From contig DAOUMF010000114.1 in NCBI GenBank assembly GCA_034411955.1, positions 1 through 5,535 on the forward strand: a DNA stretch of 5,535 nt, given 5' to 3'. The position numbers and the translations under genes were made by a program. Source of the DNA: DAOUMF01 sp034411955. GTDB lineage: Bacteria; Chloroflexota; Dehalococcoidia; SM23-28-2; RBG-16-64-32. This document shows positions 1 through 3,825 of this stretch, one piece after another. Position 1 is the stretch's first letter. Every line of letters begins with the position of its first letter. A model generated the notes under the pieces. That model did no database searches and was not told where the DNA came from. It was given only the letters and a program-made list of their open reading frames with translations.

Positions 1-1216
1 GACCCAGGCCTTCTGGCGGTTCGTAGCCCACGACTGGCGTTACAAGGGACGGTGGGAGGAGCTGGTGAGGCGCTCCATGCTGGCCCTGCACCTCCTGCTT
101 TACGTGCCCACCGGGGCGGTCTGCGCCGCCGCCACTACCTCCCTGCCGGAGCAGATCGGCGGCGATCGCAACTGGGACTACCGCTTCTGCTGGCTACGGG
201 ACGCGGCCTTCACCCTAGACATATTCAATCGCCTGAGCCACACGGGGTACACCCGCCCCTTCATCGAGTGGCTGGCCGTCCAGGCCCTGGACCTCGGCCA
301 GGGGGAGGACATCCATTCCCTGTACGAGATCAGCTGCGAGGACCCTCACGACATGAGGGAAGACGTGCTCGGTCATCTGGAGGGCTACCGCGGCTCGGCG
401 CCGGTGCGCGTGGGCAACGGCGCCTTCCACCAGTTCCAACTCGACGTCTATGGCGAGGTGCTGCTCTCGTTCGATTCCTACCACCGGGCGGGAGGCATCG
501 TCGACGGCACCCTCTGGGCTCTGGCGGAGGCGATGGTGGAGTCGGCGCTGCGTCACTGGCAGAAGCCGGACAACGGGATATGGGAGGTGCGCTCGGAGCC
601 CAGGCACTTCACCTACTCCAAGCTGATGGCGTGGGTGGCTGTCGACCGCGGGCTGCGCCTGGCGCGGGCGCTCAAGAAGCCGGTGGACTTCGACGGCTGG
701 CGCCGCGTCCGCGAGGCGATCAGGGCCGATATCCTGGAGAAGAGCTGGAACAAGAAGCGCCGCAGCTTCGTGCAAGCCTATGGGGCAAAGAACCTGGACG
801 CCAGCACGCTGTTCATCCCCATGGTCGGCTTCCTGCCTGCTGACGACCCGCGCATGGCGGCCACCATCGAGGCCGTGCAGAAGGAACTGACCCGGGACGG
901 CCTCGTCCACCGCTATCTGCCCTCGCAGACCGATGATGGTGTGGGCGGCGATGAAGGGGCGTTCACCATGTGCAGCCTGTGGCTGGCCGGCGCCATGATC
1001 ACCGGCGGCCGCGTGGATGAGGCGAGGGGGATATTCGGGCGGGTGGCGAGCCTGGGCAACCGTGTGGGCCTGTACTCGGAGATGGTGGACCCCGGCACGG
1101 GCGAGTTGCTGGGCAACTACCCGCAGGCGTTCACCCACATCGCCCTGATCCACACTGCGCGCAACCTGGACCGGGCGCTGAACCAAGTGGAGCTGGGCAA
1201 GGTGGTCGCCGCCTAG
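1..1216 (+). CDS. Glycoside hydrolase family 15 protein (glucoamylase/trehalase type), 5'-truncated
   Basis: This is the C-terminal part of a GH15 enzyme, an inverting exo-hydrolase that releases glucose from alpha-glucans or splits trehalose. The frame is open from base 2 to the TAG at 1214-1216, giving 404 codons; bacterial relatives are roughly 600-660 residues, so the N-terminal beta-domain and the true start lie outside the window. The Met at 65 is internal. Family motifs are clear: TTSLPEQIGGDRNWDYRFCW then LRDAAFTL near 140-220, GIWEVRSEPRHFTYSK near 575-620, and GNYPQAFTHIALIHTA near 1110-1160. By alignment from memory, the general acid is the Glu of WEVR (codon 584-586) and the general base is the Glu of GLYSEMVD (codon 1079-1081, matching fungal SEQ). 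Both are present. The residue after the base is Met rather than the usual Glu/Gln. The substrate cannot be decided from this fragment: mycobacterial relatives are trehalases, others glucoamylases. It converges on hsp20 and is probably not co-regulated with it. Confidence 0.93.
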   Translation, partial: TQAFWRFVAHDWRYKGRWEELVRRSMLALHLLLYVPTGAVCAAATTSLPEQIGGDRNWDYRFCWLRDAAFTLDIFNRLSHTGYTRPFIEWLAVQALDLGQGEDIHSLYEISCEDPHDMREDVLGHLEGYRGSAPVRVGNGAFHQFQLDVYGEVLLSFDSYHRAGGIVDGTLWALAEAMVESALRHWQKPDNGIWEVRSEPRHFTYSKLMAWVAVDRGLRLARALKKPVDFDGWRRVREAIRADILEKSWNKKRRSFVQAYGAKNLDASTLFIPMVGFLPADDPRMAATIEAVQKELTRDGLVHRYLPSQTDDGVGGDEGAFTMCSLWLAGAMITGGRVDEARGIFGRVASLGNRVGLYSEMVDPGTGELLGNYPQAFTHIALIHTARNLDRALNQVELGKVVAA

Positions 1217-1238
1217 ACGCGGACGAAGCGATAAAGCA

Positions 1239-1268
1239 GGAGAGCCGGGCCTCTTGGCCCGGCTCTCT
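1239..1268. terminator. GC-rich hairpin between convergent genes, probable bidirectional terminator
   Basis: AGAGCCGGGCC (1241-1251) pairs perfectly with GGCCCGGCTCT (1256-1266) across a TCTT loop, and G1240-C1267 plus a G-T wobble extend the stem. It lies 22 bases after the GH15 stop and 30 bases beyond the hsp20 stop, in the 81-base gap between the convergent genes. The flanks have only short T runs on either strand, so it is not a textbook intrinsic terminator. The position and the very stable 12-bp stem favour transcription termination or 3'-end protection for both genes. Confidence 0.7.
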
Positions 1269-1297
1269 GTCTCCTAGTGGTGGGAGGGCCCCGCCGA

Positions 1298-1735
1298 CTA
1301 CTTAGAGTGGATCTTGATGGTCTTGGTGCGGCTGCCCTCGACCTTGGGTAGGGTGATGGTGAGGACGCCGCCCTCGTACTCGGCCGTCGCCTTCTCGGCG
1401 TCGACGGCAGCGGGAAGGGGGAGAGTGCGGCCGAAGGCGCCGTAGCTGAGCTCGCGGCGCAGGAAGTGCTCGCGCTCCTCCTTCTCCTCGTGCTTGGTCT
1501 CGCCCTTGATGGTCAGAAGGTCGTCGTTGACGGAGACCTCGACGTCGTCAGGGTTGACACCGGGCAGGGCGGTCTTGGCCACTACCGAGTCGTCCGTCTC
1601 GTACAGATCGACAGGGATAGGGCGCACGCGCTCGTGCCAGATGGTAGGGGTCCGTGTCTCGTCGAACAGCCTGTCCATGACGCGGCGCATGGCGGACATC
1701 TCGCGGAAGGGGTCCCATCGAACCAGTGCTCTCAT
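1298..1735 (-). CDS. hsp20: Small heat-shock protein, Hsp20/alpha-crystallin family
   Basis: A 145-residue ATP-independent cytoplasmic holdase that binds unfolding proteins and hands them to ATP-driven chaperones. The N-terminal arm begins MRALVRWDPFREM, a common opening in bacterial class A Hsp20s. The alpha-crystallin domain spans about residues 39-133, with VDLYETDDSVVAKTALPGV at its start and the signature A-x4-GVL at 118-125 (AEYEGGVL). The C-terminal I-x-I oligomerisation motif is IKI at 140-142. Length is typical. The ATG at 1735 is chosen because AGGAGGT (minus strand, 1747-1741) sits 5 bases upstream; the ATG at 1740 is out of frame and hits a stop at once. It is divergent from dnaJ and shares its control region, which holds a near-consensus promoter for this gene and an HspR-operator-like inverted repeat directly behind the -35 box. 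Heat induction by loss of HspR repression is therefore likely (inference). Confidence 0.96.
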   Translation of the reverse strand: MRALVRWDPFREMSAMRRVMDRLFDETRTPTIWHERVRPIPVDLYETDDSVVAKTALPGVNPDDVEVSVNDDLLTIKGETKHEEKEEREHFLRRELSYGAFGRTLPLPAAVDAEKATAEYEGGVLTITLPKVEGSRTKTIKIHSK

Positions 1736-1780
1736 TTCATACCTCCTCTCGTGGGTCTCCCACCAGTTGTTTGCACCTCT

Positions 1781-1809
1781 ATGTTAGCAAGGGAGAGATG
1801 CCATGTCAA
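1781..1809 (-). promoter_or_regulatory. Sigma-70 type promoter of hsp20
   Basis: On the minus strand a perfect TTGACA (-35, plus coordinates 1809-1804) is separated by exactly 17 bases from TAACAT (-10, 1786-1781), four of six matches to TATAAT. Transcription would start near 1774-1775, giving a leader of about 40 bases that contains the AGGAGGT ribosome binding site at 1747-1741. The -35 box lies 3 bases from the HspR-like operator, so a bound repressor would block polymerase. No start site has been measured; this is read from sequence alone. Confidence 0.68.
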
Positions 1810-1812
1810 TAC

Positions 1813-1835
1813 TCTTGATAATACTCTTATCAAGA
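1813..1835. promoter_or_regulatory. HAIR-like operator, probable HspR binding site
   Basis: A perfect inverted repeat, TCTTGATAA then 5 bases then TTATCAAGA, lies between the divergent hsp20 and dnaJ promoters. Written as CTTGATA-N7-TATCAAG it has the same half-site order and N7 spacing as the actinobacterial HspR operator HAIR (CTTGAGT-N7-ACTCAAG). It differs only in the two inner bases of each half, changed symmetrically. An hspR gene lies 1.3 kb downstream in the same operon. The site lies 3 bases from the hsp20 -35 box and 15 bases upstream of the dnaJ -35 box, so one site could serve both promoters. HspR binding is an inference from this match. Confidence 0.72.
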
Positions 1836-1850
1836 TTTCTCCTGCGGCAA

Positions 1851-1879
1851 TTGACATCAGAAGCTGTCTGACCTACAAT
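1851..1879 (+). promoter_or_regulatory. Sigma-70 type promoter of the dnaJ operon, leaderless
   Basis: A perfect TTGACA (1851-1856), a 17-base spacer and TACAAT (1874-1879, five of six matches to TATAAT) make a near-ideal housekeeping promoter. The -10 box ends 6 bases before the dnaJ ATG at 1886, so the expected start point is at or within a base or two of the start codon. No purine-rich Shine-Dalgarno occurs in the few bases left. Together these indicate a leaderless transcript. The promoter is flanked upstream by the HAIR-like operator. Confidence 0.75.
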
Positions 1880-1885
1880 TGAACC

Positions 1886-2890
1886 ATGGCTGGCAAGAGC
1901 TATTACGATATCCTTGGCGTCTCCCACAACGCCTCCGAGAAGGAGATCCGTCAGACCTATCGCCGCCTCGCCCGCAAGCACCACCCCGACGTCAACCCCG
2001 GCGACAAGCAGGCCGAGGAGCGGTTCAAGGAGATCAACCGGGCCTATGAGGTGCTCTCCGACGCCGAGAAGCGCCGGAAGTACGACCGCTACGGCGAGCA
2101 GTGGGAGCAGGCGGAGGCGTTTGAGCGGGCGCGTCGGGCTGGCGGCGGCGAGGGCGCCTCGTTCGGCCAGAGCTTCGACCTCGGCGACTTGTTCGGCCGC
2201 GCCACCCGCGGCCGCGGCGGACCCTTCGAGGGCATCTTCGAGTCGTTCTTCGGCCATCGCGGGCCCACGCGGGGCCAGAACGTGGAGTACGTCACGGAGG
2301 TTACCCTGGAGGAGGCCTTCCACGGCGCCAGCCGTCGCATCGGACTGCAATCGGAGCAGGCCTGCGGCACCTGCGGCGGCAGCGGCCAGATCGCGGGCGC
2401 CGTGTGCCACGTCTGCCAGGGCGCCGGCGCCGTCCTCCAGTCCAAGCGGCTGGAGGTGAAGATACCGGCCGGCGTCCGCAACGGCTCTCGCGTGCGCATC
2501 GCCCGCGAAGGCCGCCCCGGCGTGGGCGGCGGGCCCCGCGGCGACCTCTACGTCGTCGTCAGGGTGCGTCCGCACTCACGGTTCGAGCGCAAGGGCGACG
2601 ACCTCACCACCGAGGTCGGCGTGCCGCTGGAGGATGCGGTGCTGGGCGGCGAGGTGGAGGTGCCGACGCTATCCGGCAACCGGGTGGCGCTCAAGATACC
2701 GGCCCTGACCCAGAACGGCCGCCGGTTCCGCCTGTCCGGGCTGGGCATGCCCCGCCTCGACGCCAAGGGGAAGGGCGACCTCTACGCCAGGGTGAGTGTG
2801 ATCCTTCCTGAGAGGCTCTCCGACCGCGAGCGGGAGCTGTTCGAGAAGCTGCGCGAGGAGCGCCGCAAGCAGAAGGTGGGTGCGAGGTAA
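1886..2890 (+). CDS. dnaJ: DnaJ-family co-chaperone with a half-length zinc finger
   Basis: A 334-residue Hsp40 that delivers unfolded clients to DnaK and stimulates its ATPase. The J-domain covers about residues 4-72 (YYDILGV opening) with the essential HPD at 33-35. A Gly/Phe-rich linker follows (about 86-130: GGGEGASFGQSFDLGDLFG and onward). The two-lobed C-terminal substrate domain starts near 133 (VEYVTEVTLEEAF) and includes VKIPAGV and GDLYVVVRV. Inserted in the first lobe is a zinc-finger region with only two CxxCxGxG-type motifs (Cys160/163, Cys174/177) instead of four, enough for one zinc site rather than two. It is therefore between class A DnaJ (about 375 residues) and zinc-less CbpA types. 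The start is fixed by the conserved J-domain opening and by a promoter ending 6 bases upstream. The next gene starts 24 bases downstream, consistent with an operon. dnaK and grpE are absent from the window. Confidence 0.95.
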   Translation: MAGKSYYDILGVSHNASEKEIRQTYRRLARKHHPDVNPGDKQAEERFKEINRAYEVLSDAEKRRKYDRYGEQWEQAEAFERARRAGGGEGASFGQSFDLGDLFGRATRGRGGPFEGIFESFFGHRGPTRGQNVEYVTEVTLEEAFHGASRRIGLQSEQACGTCGGSGQIAGAVCHVCQGAGAVLQSKRLEVKIPAGVRNGSRVRIAREGRPGVGGGPRGDLYVVVRVRPHSRFERKGDDLTTEVGVPLEDAVLGGEVEVPTLSGNRVALKIPALTQNGRRFRLSGLGMPRLDAKGKGDLYARVSVILPERLSDRERELFEKLREERRKQKVGAR

Positions 2891-2902
2891 TGGCTACATT
2901 GC

Positions 2903-2910
2903 GAGGAGGT
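2903..2910 (+). promoter_or_regulatory. Strong Shine-Dalgarno fixing a GTG start
   Basis: GAGGAGGT lies 4 bases before the GTG at 2915, and no in-frame ATG is available nearby. It therefore decides the GTG start of the 71-codon gene, and shows that ribosomes in this operon do use Shine-Dalgarno signals, in contrast to the dnaJ start upstream. Confidence 0.75.
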
Positions 2911-2914
2911 CAGA

Positions 2915-3130
2915 GTGCCACCAGAACTGAGGAAAATACTCGAAAGCCATATAGGGAAGGACTTTCCAGAGGCTAATTCATTGTCCTATGTCGCCGAAGA
3001 GGAAATCGATGAAGGCTGGAAGGTAGTGGTGCAGATCACAAGTGAGAAGTTGAAGGAGCCTAGGACCTTGCGCTTTTTTGTCTCCCACCAGGGAGACGTT
3101 ACTCCTGGCCGAATTCAGGGAAGTGACTAA
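2915..3130 (+). CDS. Small conserved-position protein of unknown function (71 aa)
   Basis: I do not recognise the family. The 71-residue product (starting MPPELRKILESHIGKDFPEA) is soluble and acidic in its middle, with no signal peptide, membrane segment or cysteine. It reads as an N-terminal amphipathic helix (about 3-14) followed by strand-like segments (NSLSYVAEEE, GWKVVVQITS, RTLRFFVSHQGDV), a compact alpha+beta layout. The gene is real by context: a strong ribosome binding site before its GTG start, 24 bases after dnaJ and 2 bases before hspR, on the same strand. By hand count its GC is 106 of 216 (49%), against about 70% in a 60-base stretch of dnaJ (2641-2700), so it may have been acquired separately. 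A role as a small chaperone accessory or modulator of HspR is conceivable but is only guilt by association. Confidence 0.75.
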   Translation: MPPELRKILESHIGKDFPEANSLSYVAEEEIDEGWKVVVQITSEKLKEPRTLRFFVSHQGDVTPGRIQGSD

Positions 3131-3132
3131 AT

Positions 3133-3501
3133 ATGGCCAACCGTGATTGGGTTCGCGAGGATGACGAGCCCTGCTTCGTGATCAGCGTGGCGGCGCGCAT
3201 GGTGGGCATGCACGCCCAGAGCCTGCGCCACTACGAGCGTCTGGGCCTGGTGCGCCCTTCCCGCTCCCGCGGCCGCGTGCGGCTGTATTCTCGGGCGGAC
3301 GTCGAGCGGCTGCTCCACATCCAGCGGCTGGTGAACGACCTGGGGGTGAACCTGGCCGGGGCCGAGGTGGTGATGCGCCTCAGCGAGCGCATCCGCCGCA
3401 TGGAGGGGGAGATGGAGCGCCTGCGGGCCGAGCTCCAAGCGTATCGAGACCGGATGCTGCCCGCGACGGTGGAGGAGGAGGGGGAGGAAGGACAGATGTA
3501 G
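3133..3501 (+). CDS. hspR: Heat-shock repressor HspR, MerR family
   Basis: A 122-residue DNA-binding repressor of chaperone genes. The winged helix-turn-helix is at about residues 15-83: FVISVAARMVGMHAQSLRHY, then ERLGLVRPSRSRGRVRLYS for the wing and GVNLAGAEVVMRL at the end. FVISVAA, the GMHxQxLRxYxRLGLVxPxR pattern and GVNLAG are hallmarks of HspR rather than of metal-sensing MerR proteins. A charged helix (about 84-108) probably forms the dimer coiled coil, followed by an acidic tail (EEEGEEGQM). There are no sensor cysteines apart from Cys14. In Streptomyces the family uses DnaK as co-repressor, so unfolded protein that draws DnaK away derepresses the genes; the same logic is assumed here. 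The ATG at 3133 follows the previous stop by 2 bases, with a weak AGGGAAG ahead. A HAIR-like site at 1813-1835 implies autoregulation. The TAG stop lies inside a repeated hairpin unit. Confidence 0.95.
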   Translation: MANRDWVREDDEPCFVISVAARMVGMHAQSLRHYERLGLVRPSRSRGRVRLYSRADVERLLHIQRLVNDLGVNLAGAEVVMRLSERIRRMEGEMERLRAELQAYRDRMLPATVEEEGEEGQM

Positions 3502-3524
3502 TGGCGACGTTCAGGTCGCCACTG
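3499..3524. terminator. Hairpin overlapping the hspR stop codon
   Basis: GTGGCGAC (3501-3508) and GTCGCCAC (3515-3522) form a perfect stem with a 6-base loop. A3500-T3523 and a T-G wobble extend it into the stop codon. No T tract follows, so it may act as a weak terminator, an RNA-processing or stabilising element, or be part of a dispersed palindromic repeat together with the next hairpin. Confidence 0.5.
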
Positions 3525-3529
3525 ATGGC

Positions 3530-3551
3530 GTGGAGGCCTGAAGGCCTCCGC
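3530..3551. repeat. Second palindrome in the hspR-clp gap
   Basis: GGAGGCC (3532-3538) and GGCCTCC (3543-3549) pair across a TGAA loop, with a T-G wobble and a G-C pair outside. With the preceding hairpin it forms a two-stem unit (about 3497-3554). The unit is bounded by TGTAGTGG at the left and the near inverse complement of that at the right (CCGCTACA), suggesting a small mobile palindromic repeat. Copy number cannot be tested here. Confidence 0.5.
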
Positions 3552-3565
3552 TACACGGATGACAC

Positions 3566-3611
3566 GAGGTGAAGTGAGATGATGCGACAAGACAGGTTCA
3601 CGGAAGGGGCG
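3566..3611 (+). repeat. 46-bp direct repeat, upstream copy (decoy clp 5' end)
   Basis: These 46 bases are identical to 3780-3825. They contain the clp ribosome binding site (GAGGTG), the ATGATG start and the first 11 codons (MMRQDRFTEGA). After 3611 the sequence leaves the clp gene and enters the inserted repeat, so this copy is a cut-off 5' end. The repeat is best read as a duplication made when the element between the two copies inserted. Confidence 0.9.
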
Positions 3612-3791
3612 TCCGTCATTCTGAGCGGCGACCACGCCCGTACGGGGAACCAGCGTCTGCCGCGAAGGCGTCAGTCCGCCTTGGGCGGGAATCTGGGGAG
3701 GGGCAGCTTTCGGGCTCGGCGGATAGCTGCCTCCCCACCCAAGATTCCTCGCTTCGCTCGGAATGACAGACCAGAAACTGAGGTGAAGTGA
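3579..3791 (+). other. Fortuitous 70-codon ORF: clp 5' remnant fused to the inserted repeat
   Basis: Reading from the upstream ATG at 3579, the clp frame runs 11 codons and then through the inserted element to a TGA at 3789-3791, one base before the clp start at 3793. The tail translates to IPRFARNDR and similar strings, the known look of dispersed repeats read as protein, so it is not expected to be a functional protein. It has a copy of the original ribosome binding site and so may be translated, delivering ribosomes to the TGAG-ATG junction of the real gene. Confidence 0.4.
3612..3779. mobile_element. MITE-like palindromic insertion at the clp start
   Basis: A 168-base insert lies between the two 46-bp repeats. 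Its core, 3615-3767, begins GTCATTCTGAGCG and ends CGCTCGGAATGAC, terminal inverted repeats matching at 12 of 13 positions. A second inverted pair sits inside: AATCTGGGGAGG with CAGCT (3690-3708) against AGCTGCCTCCCC with AGATT (3725-3746). A short CCGCC-ttg-GGCGG hairpin is at 3676-3688. No transposase is encoded, so mobility would have to be supplied in trans. The ends translate as SEARNL, CHSERSEES or ARND depending on frame, strings often seen when dispersed bacterial repeats are mis-called as proteins. That it is a multi-copy family is an inference from this resemblance. It lies in the leader of clp and would fold strongly in the transcript. Confidence 0.75.
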
Positions 3792-3825
3792 GATGATGCG
3801 ACAAGACAGGTTCACGGAAGGGGCG
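3780..3825 (+). repeat. 46-bp direct repeat, functional copy at the clp start
   Basis: This is the downstream copy of the repeat at 3566-3611, with no mismatch. It supplies the working ribosome binding site (GAGGTG at 3780-3785, 7 bases before the ATG) and the first 11 codons of the intact Clp ATPase. Because the duplication covers the whole translation start, insertion did not disrupt the gene. Confidence 0.9.

Noticed and set aside
52..843. Second plus frame overlapping the GH15 gene
   Set aside because: Arg/Gly/Pro-rich shadow translation with no domain; it overlaps the true frame, which is open from base 2.
215..1186. Long minus-strand frame opposite the GH15 gene
   Set aside because: Antisense shadow; the plus frame contains conserved GH15 motifs throughout.
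1..1216. Functional link between the GH15 enzyme (possible trehalase) and the heat-shock genes through trehalose
   Set aside because: The gene is convergent and separated by a strong hairpin, and the substrate cannot be read from the fragment; proximity alone is not enough.
1770..1800. Possible CIRCE element (HrcA operator) near TTAGCA in the hsp20 leader
   Set aside because: TTAGCA occurs but is followed by AGG rather than CTC, and there is no matching GAGTGCTAA arm; only a loose TTGC/GCAA symmetry remains.
1784..2575. Minus-strand frame covering the dnaJ 5' half and the control region
   Set aside because: Shadow of dnaJ codons; it would also overlap both promoters and the operator.
2890..2979. 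Small frame starting at the ATG that overlaps the dnaJ stop (TAATG)
   Set aside because: It lies out of frame with the 71-codon gene, has no ribosome binding site of its own, and its 29-residue product is featureless; the GAGGAGGT site serves the GTG at 2915 instead.
3497..3825. CRISPR-like or attachment-site interpretation of the repeats
   Set aside because: There are only two copies of the 46-bp repeat, one being a gene start; no further spacers, cas genes, integrase or tRNA are present. An insertion with duplication explains it better.
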